From positions 62,001 through 126,000 of the forward strand of contig JAJCZB010000071.1 in NCBI GenBank assembly GCA_029262595.1: 64,000 bases of DNA. The letters are read 5' to 3'. The stretch comes from Candidatus Babelota bacterium (GTDB lineage: Bacteria > Babelota > Babeliae > Babelales > Vermiphilaceae). The position numbers were made by a program, and so were the translations under genes. Under the pieces are notes generated by a model. That model had not been told where the DNA came from, made no database searches, and saw nothing but the letters and a program-made list of their open reading frames with translations. Positions 1-9,134 of the stretch are shown here, piece after piece (position 1 is the first letter of the stretch; every line of letters begins with the position of its first letter).

Positions 1-1368
1 GATCCGATTTATGAAGACATCACGGACAGTTATATGTACGTGTACGTCATTCCGAAATTTGTGGTGGCACGTCTGAAATCTCAAAACCCCGTAGTGTCAA
101 AGACGTACATGTCGAAGATTCCTCTGGCGGTTATTGATGCGGTAAGAAAACAAGAGAATGTGAAGCTGGAAGAAGATCAGATTTTTCACTTCAAATGGGA
201 CTCACTTTCACGGGACGACAACTCCCTTGGCGAAGTTCCACTCATGCCTATTTTCAAGTACCTGTGGTTATTCCACACACAATGGAGAGCTCAAGAAGCT
301 CTAGCGGTCGAGAACATCAATCCTTGGTTGATGGTAAGTCCTGCTGCAGGTACTACTATTGATCCCATTAAGACGTACAACCTCCAACGTTGGAGGATTG
401 AGATGCAGCGTAACATTGTTGCCTGGCGTCGGGATCCAAACCATATTGCCTTAGCCCCATTCCCGGTGAACCAGGTTCAGCTGCGCGGTGAATATCGCAA
501 TCTAAACAATATGGATTCGATGAACATGATTGCGGACATGATGACCGTAGGTCTGGGCGTGACACCGTCTTTCCTCAAAGGTGGCGCATCATATTCGAGT
601 GCTAGCGTTGAACTCCGGGTGCTTGAGAATGATTTTCGGAATGTAACCCTTTTGCTGGATGAGTTTATAGATTGGCTTACCAATCTTCTTCGTCGTTTTT
701 ACAATCTTCCTGCTGAAAAAATACACCATCAAGAATTTAAGATGGCAGACGATATCCAGCAGAAGCAAACGGCAATGCAGGCGATGCAGGGTGGATTGAT
801 TTCAAAAGAAACTACAGTAGCTGAATTGGGCTATAATGCTGAAGTTGAAGAAAAGAAGATTAATGAAGAACTGAAGTCTGAGAATAAAAAGATCAAGGTG
901 CAAAATCTTGAGCAAATCAAAGCTCAGAATGAAGCGGCGCGTGAAAACTTCATTATGCAGACTGAGAGCATGGTTGTTCAGCAGCTTGCTCAGGAGAAAT
1001 TGACGGCCGGTGAAGTTCCTGATATTCGAGCTCTTTTTGAACAAGTCGGTAGAAATGAACATAAGAAAATAGCACCGGGTTCAGTAGATGTATCGGAAAT
1101 CGATATGGAACCTCAAGAGCAAGGACTATCCCCTGAACAAGTGGATATTCGAGCTCGCGCATTCCTTAGGGGTCGCGCATCTCCGACATTACGAGAAAAT
1201 GAGTTGATTCTGATGGAAGCGAATAACGCTACGCCTGAAGCGAAGCTGACGGCTAGACGGATTCGTGAACTTATGCGCGAGATGAAACAGCAAGCAGCAA
1301 ATACTGCAGCTCTTACTCCTGCGAAACAAAAACCAGGCAAACGCTCTGCCGGAACAGCGGTGGAGTAA
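1..1368 (+). CDS. Portal protein, C-terminal part (cut by window edge)
   Basis: The reading frame is open from base 1, so the true start lies outside the window; the first internal ATG is at 34. The portal forms the dodecameric ring at the head vertex through which DNA is packaged and ejected. The visible part has the portal crown/stem pattern: a stretch around residues 165-225 (numbered from ATG 34) with LGVTPSFL, GGASYSSASVELR and then a helical clip/stem region ending in a membrane-like LLDEFIDWLTNLLRRF. The C-terminal third is a charged, glutamine-rich helical tail. It heads the virion module, followed four bases later by the next gene. The assignment rests on this pattern and on its position in front of terminase and protease genes; another head-tail connector protein is less likely. 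Confidence 0.7.
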   Translation, partial: DPIYEDITDSYMYVYVIPKFVVARLKSQNPVVSKTYMSKIPLAVIDAVRKQENVKLEEDQIFHFKWDSLSRDDNSLGEVPLMPIFKYLWLFHTQWRAQEALAVENINPWLMVSPAAGTTIDPIKTYNLQRWRIEMQRNIVAWRRDPNHIALAPFPVNQVQLRGEYRNLNNMDSMNMIADMMTVGLGVTPSFLKGGASYSSASVELRVLENDFRNVTLLLDEFIDWLTNLLRRFYNLPAEKIHHQEFKMADDIQQKQTAMQAMQGGLISKETTVAELGYNAEVEEKKINEELKSENKKIKVQNLEQIKAQNEAARENFIMQTESMVVQQLAQEKLTAGEVPDIRALFEQVGRNEHKKIAPGSVDVSEIDMEPQEQGLSPEQVDIRARAFLRGRASPTLRENELILMEANNATPEAKLTARRIRELMREMKQQAANTAALTPAKQKPGKRSAGTAVE

Positions 1369-1371
1369 TGT

Positions 1372-1839
1372 ATGAATGGTATCACTCCAGAGATGGCAGA
1401 GGCCTTATCAGGGGACGACCTTGATGGTGTAGCCGGCCTTCGAATGATCGATCTAATCGATATCAGTACCGCTTGGGGAAAAGACAAGTGGGCTTATTAT
1501 CAAGCTTCTCATGAACTTAAGCTCATAACGATCATCAGTTGGGAACTCAAAGGGCGCACCGATATCGTCTTGCACTATCGAGATCCGCGGATAAGCAAAA
1601 ATCTATGGCATGCTCGGTATGAAGTCAATCTCCGGAAGGCATACACCGCATCGAAAGATATCAGTAAAAATGATTCGTTTGAAGAAGATGTGTTATCGGA
1701 TCTAGGAGACGCTACCCCGCCTAAGAAGGTCGCAAAGAAGGTAAAAAAGAAGCCCGCGTCTAAGAAAAAAACTACGACTAAGAAGGTTTCGGCTAAAAAG
1801 GTAGTAAAGAAGGTGACAAAAAGTGACGGGAGTGCCTGA
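1372..1839 (+). CDS. Unknown protein with histone H1-like lysine-rich tail
   Basis: A 155-residue protein, ATG start three bases after the portal stop. Residues 1-105 form a compact domain with no family I recognise (it contains TAWGKDKWAYY and TDIVLHYRDPRI). The last 40 residues are almost only K, A, V, T, S and P (KKVAKKVKKKPASKKK and similar), like bacterial histone H1-like or AlgP tails, which bind DNA without sequence preference. Lying between portal and the RNA polymerase gene it may be packaged or help hold DNA or the polymerase in the head; that is inference. Similar tails occur on four other proteins of this phage. Confidence 0.7.
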   Translation: MNGITPEMAEALSGDDLDGVAGLRMIDLIDISTAWGKDKWAYYQASHELKLITIISWELKGRTDIVLHYRDPRISKNLWHARYEVNLRKAYTASKDISKNDSFEEDVLSDLGDATPPKKVAKKVKKKPASKKKTTTKKVSAKKVVKKVTKSDGSA

Positions 1840-1871
1840 TTCTTTCTCCATCCAAACAGTTTCCCCAACTC

Positions 1872-4800
1872 TTGGAGAGTGTTCGCCGTGCGGTGGAACG
1901 TTCATTCCCTATTCAATCGAATAAATATCGACTGGAAGTAACAAATCTTAAGTATTCCAATCTTGGACAAGCCAATTCTGTTCGTCGATATGCTCAAGCA
2001 AAATTGAAAGATGGCAGTCATACTGTCACGCTTACAGGCGACGTCAAGATGGTGGATCAGGCTGGAAAAGTCATTGACCAAAAAAGAGATAAGGCTATTG
2101 CCGTAGTTCCAGCTGTTACAAAGTTGGGAACATTCATGCTGAACGGTAAGGATGTTCAGATTGTAAATCAGGTCCGTCGTCGTCCAGGTGTTTATACGGG
2201 TCCACAAATGGACGGCAATGTTTCAGCTCGGATAACCACAGCAGGTGGTGAATATAGGATCATAGTTGATCGTGAGAAATCCAGAATGCTGGTAAAGATC
2301 CGATCAAGACACTTTCCGCTTTACACGTTGCTCCAAGCATTAGGTGCAACAGAACAACAACAGAAGGAGGCATTGGGAGACTATTACGAGCAAACAAAAA
2401 GTGAATCTAATCCGAATATACAGATGCCCGAAATGCGGAACCTCTTACGTAGGACAGAAGCTATCGAGGATCCTGCAACCGAGATACGTGAATTCTTTGA
2501 ATCAAAACCTATGGATGCTGGAGTGAACCAGCAAACACTAGGTGGTAAGTACGGAAATATTTCTCTGGATGCAGTAATCGCGGCAGCCAGAAAAGCAAGA
2601 GACGTAACCAAAGGAGAACGCGAACCGGATGATATGGAATCAATGGCCTTCAAAACCATTCATTCCGCTGAGGACCATATTGCCGAGCGTCTTGAAAAGA
2701 TTCGCCCGCAAATCCAAGGTCGTATCAAGTATATGATGGAAAAGACTGGTACAGTTGACCGAGCCTTGCCCATCTCTATGTTTAGTCAGCCGATAATTGG
2801 TTTTTTCACTGCAAGCTCGTTGTCCCGCTATTCGGGCCAGATGAGTCCTCTCTCTATCCTGTCTCAAAACCTACAAACCACAGTTATGGGTGAGGGTGGC
2901 ATCCAATCTGATAGAGCTATATCAGATTCCCTCCGTACTGTGCATCCATCCCATATGGGAGTCTATGATCCCTCTGCTACGAGCGAATCGTCTCAGATCG
3001 GAATCACGAACCATCTGGCATTAGGAGCCTCGAAAGAGGGCAACGAGATTGTAGTGGAAGTAATCGATGCGAAGACTGGTAAACGCATCAAGGCCTCAAC
3101 AGTCGAATTAGGTAAGTCTGTGTTGGCATTTAGTGATTCTTACCAAGACGGAAAGTGGAACACGGATGATGATGGTAAAGTTTCAGCGATCGGTGAATCG
3201 CGTCGTCAGTTACTTGTCGATCCTAAGGAAGTGGATTACATACTTCCCGCGGCAGCTAATATGTTTTCTGCGGTCAGCGCTCAAATTCCTTTCATTCAAA
3301 ATAACTCAGCTAACCGAGTATTGATGGCGGGACGGCACATGGAACAAGCATCGCCTTTGGTGGATCCTGATGCGCCAGGTGTTGTGGCTACAGTAAATGG
3401 AAAACCTGTAAACAAGATTCTCCATGATGAATTTCAAGAGAAGTCTCCGGTAGATGGTGTTGTCGAACAGGCGCGCACCGATAAAATAATTATACGTGGA
3501 TTAGACGGCGGTAAACACGTCGTAGAGATCCATGATTCGTACCCTCTCAATGATGGAACTTGGTTGAAGCAGCGGCCATCTGTTGCTGCAGGTCAACGTA
3601 TCAAGAAGGGTCAATCTCTAACAACAGATAACTTCTCGGCCAAAGGCCAGTATTCAACTGGTAAGAATCTTAGGACGGCTTTCATGCCCTGGAAAGGATT
3701 GACGTTCGAGGATGCGATGGTAGTCAGTGAGACTGCGGCCAAGAAGCTCACCTCGGAGCACATGTATGAATTACGAATCGATAAAGAACCAGGTATCAAG
3801 GTCGGATTCGCAGGACTTGCACCTCTTCATGTCAGTGGACTTGGAAACATCTCCGCCTTCAAAGGAGATCTTCCTCGTGTGGGATCGAAGTTCAAAGAAG
3901 GGGATGTTGTTATCCCTGCAGTCGCCGAACGACACGTTGATGCCACAACAGCTGAGGCTCGTGGAGCAGCTAAGCTTAGACGCCCTTTCACAGATGCATC
4001 TGTAAGATGGAAAGAACCGTATTCAGGAATCGTAAAGCAAGTTGTTGACACGCCCAGATTTGTCAAGGTTCTCATGGAGACCAATGAGGCTCTTCAGTCG
4101 GGTGACAAATTGAGCGGGCGCGCGGGAAATAAGGGCATTGTGAGTGCCGTGCTCCCCGACTCAGAGATGCCGAAAGATTCTAAGGGTAAACCTTTCGAAG
4201 TTTTATTCAATCCAATGGGGACGGTTGGAAGAGTAAATCCAGGTCTGATGTACGAAGCTGCAGCTGGTAAATTAGCAGAACAAACAGGTAAACAATACGC
4301 GATAGAAAGTTTCGATCCTGAATCCAGTTTAGACAAGGTGCGTAAAGATCTTCGATGGCATCGAATGAACGATACGGAAACCGTAACTGATCCAAATACC
4401 GGTGATGTACATGAGGACGTCGGTGGAGGGGTAGTCAATTGGATAAAGTTGAAACATTCGATTCACAAGAAATGGTCTGCTAGATCAAACGACGGATATA
4501 CTCGTGAGGAACGTCCTGCCAAGGGGCGTCCTACCTCAGCTCAGTCCGTCGGCCCTATGGAGATGTATTCTTTATTATCCAACGGATCAACGGAATTCGT
4601 AAAGGATGTATCTCGATTGACCTCAAATCGGAATGATAAATATTGGACAGCTTTACAACTAGGTCAACCTACACCACCACCTGAAACACCCTTTGTGTTT
4701 GACAAGTTCAAGGCCCACCTTGCAGGTGCAGGTATCAATGTGGAGCAAGATGGAAACAATGTCAAAGCTACACCTTTTACCGATCATCAAGTTATGAAAA

Positions 4801-7800
4801 TGTCGAAAGGTGAGATAACAAGCCCACACACGGTTCGTGCGAAAGATCTGGAGCCCGAAAAGGGAGGCTTGTTTGATGAGCAGCTAACCGGTGGATTTCA
4901 GGGAGATCATTTCAACCATATCACATTGGGTGAGCGGATTCCTAATCCTCTTTATGAGCGTCCGATCGCGTCCATTCTTGGACTCACAGCTAATAAGTAT
5001 CAGGCTTTGGTTACGGGAGCTGCCTCGATCGAGAACACGTTTGAAAACTATTCTGGGGCAAAAGGGAATCTTACTGGTGGTCCTGCGGTGGAATATTTGC
5101 TTTCTAAAGTTGACGCCAAGAACATGACACAGCGTCTGCAACGGAAACTTTCCGGTGCTAACAAGACAGAGAAGCCAAAGATCCTCAAGCAGCTCCGCTA
5201 TCTAGGTGGTCTCAATAGACTTGGTATGAAGGCTGATGAAGCCTACATGACAAAGAACCTGCCGGTTATCCCTGCCCGCTTCCGACCGGTCTACAACAAC
5301 AATAGCGGTCAACTCGTAGTATCTGACCCCAACCACGTATATAGAGAGGTCATGCTAGTAAATGACCAGCTCAAGAATCTCAAGAACCTGGAGGTAGACG
5401 ATGAAGGTTTGCAGAATTCAAGGGAAGGTCTTTACTCTGCCGTCTCTGGAGCCGTCGGTATATCAGAACCCCTTACCCGGAATAGAGAGTTTAAGGGTTT
5501 CATCTCAACGATCGCCGGCAAGCGGAACAAGACCGGACTCTTTCAAGGCAAAGTCATTCACCGCCCAGTTGACCTGTCAGGCAGGTCCACCACCATCCCT
5601 GACCATAAGCTTGGGCTCGACGAAGTCGGGCTTCCTAAGAACATGGCTTTCAAACAGTATTCGCCTTTTATCATCCGTCGCCTGGTACGTGCTGGGATGG
5701 ACCCGTCTAGTGCCAAAAAGAACGTTACGGATCAAACTGACGCCGCACTAAGAGCTCTTCAAGAAGAGATGAAGGAACGCCCGGTAATCATGAACCGTGC
5801 GCCCTCCCTCCATAAATTCTCTACCGTCAGTCTTATGCCGAAGCTTACGGATGGCCTTGCCATCAAGTCGAATCCATTGATTGTCTCAGGTTTGAACATG
5901 GATCACGATGGAGACACCGTAGCCGTGCATGTACCGGTGAGTGAGAAAGCGCGTGTTGAGGCTTTAGGAAAATTACCGTCAAAGAACTTTATGGCGCCTC
6001 GTACAAAATCGGTAATGCATACTCCGTCAAAAGAAATGCTCCTAGGTATTTATCTCATTACCAAGCCTCGTAAGATGACAAGCGTTGTGGTAAAGAGTGC
6101 AACCGAAGCCCTACAACTTTTCCGAGATAAAAAGATCAGGATCAATGACGGTATTATTTACCGAGGAAACCGAACCACGGCCGGACAGTTCCTCATGCGC
6201 GGTGTATTTCCTCCAGATATTCAGTGGGATTTTTCTAAGCCGTTGGACGGCGGTACAGTTCAGAATCTCATAAACCAAACTGGAGAGAAGCATCCAGAGG
6301 CGTTAGGCGCTGTCCTAAATCAAATTAAGGACATCGGTTTCAATTACGTCACAGCTCTTGGGTTCTCGGTATCTCTAAAGGATCTAGATTTTGGAAAGAG
6401 TCATCGTCAGAGAATTCTTCGTAATCTGGTAAAGAACGTTCGACGGTTTGGACCGGATGAAGCTTACAAACGCGGAATTAGTGATCTAGAAAAACTTATG
6501 GATGACAACAAAGAAGGTAACCGCTTTGTTGAGATGTCTGTCGACGCTAAGGCGATCGGTAAGAAAGACGCTGTTCGTCAGCTGATTCTTGCCCCAGTGG
6601 CCTTTCAAGATAATAAAGGCAAACCTGTTCCGGTGCCGATTGATAGATCCTACGCCGAGGGATTGAAACCTTCACAGTATTTCGCTTCTTTCGCAGGTGC
6701 CCGAACAGGTCTCGCTGGTAGAGCTTTAGGTACACGCGATACAGGAGCTTTCTCTAAAGAATTGCTCAATACCACTCTGGACGTGAAGGTTACCATACCC
6801 GATTGCAAAACTCGTAAAGGCATTATGTTACCTATCACTCATAACGATGTGCTCGATCGTTACGGTATTGATGCGCCTTATCATAATAAATTGATCACAA
6901 CAGAAGTTATCAGTTCTCTCCGTAAGAAACACCAATCGATGATTAGGGTTAGATCTCCGATGTACTGTGAAGCCTCAGATGGTGTTTGCCAGATGTGCTC
7001 AGGTCTCAATGAAAACGGTAATAAACATTCTCTTGGGTATCATATAGGTGCAATGGCAGGACAAGCTATTGCTGAGCCTACTATGCAGAGTGTGATGCGT
7101 GCTTTCCATTCAGGAGGGGCCGTTGGTGGTCAGGAATTAGGGTTCAAGCGAATCTATCAAGTTATGTCTTTACCCAATCAGATGAAGGGTCAGGCTCCGA
7201 TCGCTGAGAAAAGCGGTATCGTGACGAATATCCAGAATGCACCTGGACATGGTTGGAATGTGGAAATTGAGGGTAAGAAATATTTCATCCCGAAAGAATT
7301 AGGGATATCCGTCAAAAACGGCCAGCATGTAACCGCAGGTACTAAGTTGTCCAAAGATGGAGTCGTTCATCCAGTGAAACTTACCGAAGTGGCAGGTATT
7401 GACAAGGGTCGAACTCAACTCATAAGTGATTTAAACGAAGCTTATCAGGATTCTGGCATAAGTGTACGTCAAAGAATTTTTGAAACTGTAGCTAAACCGA
7501 TGACGGATAAAGTGAAAATAATAGACCCTGGTGCGGCTTCTTGGAAGTATGGTGTAACTGACGGAGAAGTCCTGTCAGCTAATGTGGTCGCAAAGTACAA
7601 TCGTAATCTGCCGGCAGGCCAACGTATAAAAGCAGATCCGGTAATGCTGGGCATAAAACAGGTACCATTTGCTAGAGGGGACTTTATTTCTCCTTTGATG
7701 CATCAACGTCTACCTAAGCACCTATCAGAAAGTGCTGCGCTTGGTAAGACCACTGATGTTTCGAAGGGTAGTCCTATAGCACAATTTGCTTTTGGATTTC

Positions 7801-7823
7801 CCGGTGAAAAGGCTAAGACGTAA
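1872..7823 (+). CDS. Single-chain RNA polymerase, fused beta and beta-prime subunits
   Basis: A 1983-residue multisubunit-type RNA polymerase core in one chain. Beta part (about 1-960): GTFMLNGK...RRRPGVYTG near 86-110, FFTASSLSRYSGQMSPLS near 311, the HPTHYGR-equivalent HPSHMGVYDP at 358, NSANRVLM near 476, FEDA with E613/D614, and GDKLSGRAGNKG at 744. Beta-prime part (about 970-1983): GLFDEQLTGG, PVIPARFRPV, VIHRPVDLSGRS near 1228, NRAPSLHKF, and catalytic NMDHDGD at 1342-1348, which keeps the three Mg-binding aspartates of NADFDGD. The bridge-helix/trigger-loop region GARTGLAG starts at 1609, and zinc ligands are C1645, C1699, C1706 and C1709. It is much shorter than E. coli beta plus beta-prime. 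TTG at 1872 is a weak start: no good ribosome site precedes it, and in-frame CTG 1836 or ATT 1839 follow GGGAG at 1828-1832. No alpha or omega homologue was seen. Confidence 0.95.
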   Translation: MESVRRAVERSFPIQSNKYRLEVTNLKYSNLGQANSVRRYAQAKLKDGSHTVTLTGDVKMVDQAGKVIDQKRDKAIAVVPAVTKLGTFMLNGKDVQIVNQVRRRPGVYTGPQMDGNVSARITTAGGEYRIIVDREKSRMLVKIRSRHFPLYTLLQALGATEQQQKEALGDYYEQTKSESNPNIQMPEMRNLLRRTEAIEDPATEIREFFESKPMDAGVNQQTLGGKYGNISLDAVIAAARKARDVTKGEREPDDMESMAFKTIHSAEDHIAERLEKIRPQIQGRIKYMMEKTGTVDRALPISMFSQPIIGFFTASSLSRYSGQMSPLSILSQNLQTTVMGEGGIQSDRAISDSLRTVHPSHMGVYDPSATSESSQIGITNHLALGASKEGNEIVVEVIDAKTGKRIKASTVELGKSVLAFSDSYQDGKWNTDDDGKVSAIGESRRQLLVDPKEVDYILPAAANMFSAVSAQIPFIQNNSANRVLMAGRHMEQASPLVDPDAPGVVATVNGKPVNKILHDEFQEKSPVDGVVEQARTDKIIIRGLDGGKHVVEIHDSYPLNDGTWLKQRPSVAAGQRIKKGQSLTTDNFSAKGQYSTGKNLRTAFMPWKGLTFEDAMVVSETAAKKLTSEHMYELRIDKEPGIKVGFAGLAPLHVSGLGNISAFKGDLPRVGSKFKEGDVVIPAVAERHVDATTAEARGAAKLRRPFTDASVRWKEPYSGIVKQVVDTPRFVKVLMETNEALQSGDKLSGRAGNKGIVSAVLPDSEMPKDSKGKPFEVLFNPMGTVGRVNPGLMYEAAAGKLAEQTGKQYAIESFDPESSLDKVRKDLRWHRMNDTETVTDPNTGDVHEDVGGGVVNWIKLKHSIHKKWSARSNDGYTREERPAKGRPTSAQSVGPMEMYSLLSNGSTEFVKDVSRLTSNRNDKYWTALQLGQPTPPPETPFVFDKFKAHLAGAGINVEQDGNNVKATPFTDHQVMKMSKGEITSPHTVRAKDLEPEKGGLFDEQLTGGFQGDHFNHITLGERIPNPLYERPIASILGLTANKYQALVTGAASIENTFENYSGAKGNLTGGPAVEYLLSKVDAKNMTQRLQRKLSGANKTEKPKILKQLRYLGGLNRLGMKADEAYMTKNLPVIPARFRPVYNNNSGQLVVSDPNHVYREVMLVNDQLKNLKNLEVDDEGLQNSREGLYSAVSGAVGISEPLTRNREFKGFISTIAGKRNKTGLFQGKVIHRPVDLSGRSTTIPDHKLGLDEVGLPKNMAFKQYSPFIIRRLVRAGMDPSSAKKNVTDQTDAALRALQEEMKERPVIMNRAPSLHKFSTVSLMPKLTDGLAIKSNPLIVSGLNMDHDGDTVAVHVPVSEKARVEALGKLPSKNFMAPRTKSVMHTPSKEMLLGIYLITKPRKMTSVVVKSATEALQLFRDKKIRINDGIIYRGNRTTAGQFLMRGVFPPDIQWDFSKPLDGGTVQNLINQTGEKHPEALGAVLNQIKDIGFNYVTALGFSVSLKDLDFGKSHRQRILRNLVKNVRRFGPDEAYKRGISDLEKLMDDNKEGNRFVEMSVDAKAIGKKDAVRQLILAPVAFQDNKGKPVPVPIDRSYAEGLKPSQYFASFAGARTGLAGRALGTRDTGAFSKELLNTTLDVKVTIPDCKTRKGIMLPITHNDVLDRYGIDAPYHNKLITTEVISSLRKKHQSMIRVRSPMYCEASDGVCQMCSGLNENGNKHSLGYHIGAMAGQAIAEPTMQSVMRAFHSGGAVGGQELGFKRIYQVMSLPNQMKGQAPIAEKSGIVTNIQNAPGHGWNVEIEGKKYFIPKELGISVKNGQHVTAGTKLSKDGVVHPVKLTEVAGIDKGRTQLISDLNEAYQDSGISVRQRIFETVAKPMTDKVKIIDPGAASWKYGVTDGEVLSANVVAKYNRNLPAGQRIKADPVMLGIKQVPFARGDFISPLMHQRLPKHLSESAALGKTTDVSKGSPIAQFAFGFPGEKAKT

Positions 7824-9118
7824 TGTTTGACGGTAAAATAGGAACGATACGTCAATATCTCTCAGATGAGAATTCTTACATCGTAGATATTTTCAACGGC
7901 CCAAAAGGAGGGACAGCTCGTGCTGTGCAGCCCTGCGGTATATTTACACCATATCCTTCTGGTTCCCAAGTAGTTTTGCAACGATACAACACAACAACAT
8001 GGGTAATTCTCGGAGAGCTTCCTCGTCCAAATACTACCGGAGAATCACCACCTACGGATGCTACAGATGCAGCCATATCATCTATATTGAAGCTTGCTCT
8101 CGATCAGAATGTATTACCCCCTGAGGTTGCATCTTATCGAACACTTAAACGTTTATTGCAACCTGGGGATATTTTCCTCGGTGATAATGATACCCACGTC
8201 CATAAATTACGGAATGGTTCGCTTATAATGCGTGCAGGAGCTTCAGCGCTTCGCTTCTTTAGTGCGCCAGGTAGGACAATCACGGACGTTTGTCGTAAGT
8301 TTGGTATTTTAACGCCAGGTGTTACCTTCAACGCTGGTGTAGAAGACCCCGATATAACAGAGCCTTTGAATTCTTTCAAAAGGCCTATTCCCTTTTTTCG
8401 ATTTACACACAGTTCCAAACCCAAAGACGTTACCGATGCTACAAAAACAACGGTTCAATCGTTTGAAACGGGCGGTGTAGATATTACGGTCGGTCTCTTC
8501 ATAAAAATGCTGGCGGATGCGCTCGCAGGTAAAATTCAATTTGATTCCTTACCAGGTGAACTGGCAGATTCTGAAAATTTTAACATCATCGATGCCCTGA
8601 ACGGTCTGAATATAAATCCAACCGGAATATCTCTGGAAAGAAAACTTTCAGAGCTGGGTTTCAGCGTGCGAATAACAGATGCTGGGATTCAACTCGCTGC
8701 TGGAGAAACAGGGATCACAATTACGCCAGTTGGGGTAACACTGAATTCACCTTTGTTGACTCGAGGTGGTGATGTTTCGGCAGTTGATCCGGCTACAGGT
8801 GCGATAACTCGTACAGTATCGGCGTCTTTATTGGAGCAAATAGATGGGGAGACCCGAAATTCCGTAGAGAATGCTTCTGCAAACATTTTGAAGGCTGAAA
8901 CGGCCGGCGGGAACATATCAAAGACAGAAAAAGCACCGATTATCACCAAATTGATCGATGGTCAGCTTGTTTTGACCCTGAATATACCTACGGGAGCAGC
9001 TCCTATTGTCGTGATAAACACAGCAGATGGGCAGCCTGCCTCCATAAGAGGGGATATTGATGTACTAGGTAAGTTGACGGTTGGGAAAGTGCCGGTGAAA
9101 CTGGAAGGCACACCATAA
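7823..9118 (+). CDS. Baseplate spike-like protein (gpV-type OB-fold candidate)
   Basis: A 431-residue protein whose ATG overlaps the polymerase stop codon by one base (TAATG). The first 75 residues look like the OB-fold that opens phage puncturing spikes: a start of the type GKIGTIRQY, then IFTPYPSGSQVVLQRY and WVILGELP. The remainder is rich in beta strands, and the end repeats short strands typical of spike or needle tips (AGETGITITPVGVTL; ASIRGDIDVLGKLTVG). Such proteins sit at the tip of the contractile tail and pierce the host envelope. No lysozyme domain is visible. Its place next to the RNA polymerase, far from sheath and tube genes, is unusual. A different beta-rich virion protein is possible. 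Confidence 0.45.
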   Translation: MFDGKIGTIRQYLSDENSYIVDIFNGPKGGTARAVQPCGIFTPYPSGSQVVLQRYNTTTWVILGELPRPNTTGESPPTDATDAAISSILKLALDQNVLPPEVASYRTLKRLLQPGDIFLGDNDTHVHKLRNGSLIMRAGASALRFFSAPGRTITDVCRKFGILTPGVTFNAGVEDPDITEPLNSFKRPIPFFRFTHSSKPKDVTDATKTTVQSFETGGVDITVGLFIKMLADALAGKIQFDSLPGELADSENFNIIDALNGLNINPTGISLERKLSELGFSVRITDAGIQLAAGETGITITPVGVTLNSPLLTRGGDVSAVDPATGAITRTVSASLLEQIDGETRNSVENASANILKAETAGGNISKTEKAPIITKLIDGQLVLTLNIPTGAAPIVVINTADGQPASIRGDIDVLGKLTVGKVPVKLEGTP

Positions 9119-9134
9119 CGTATACCGTTAGCAG

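Noticed and set aside
1815-1845. Programmed frameshift joining the lysine-tailed protein to the polymerase
   Set aside because: The frames would need a -1 shift within 1827-1839, but no slippery heptamer or following hairpin is visible there.
1832-1924. 30-codon frame from GTG 1832 between the lysine-tailed gene and the polymerase
   Set aside because: GGGAG overlaps its start so spacing is wrong, and it overlaps the polymerase frame. No sequence pattern supports it.
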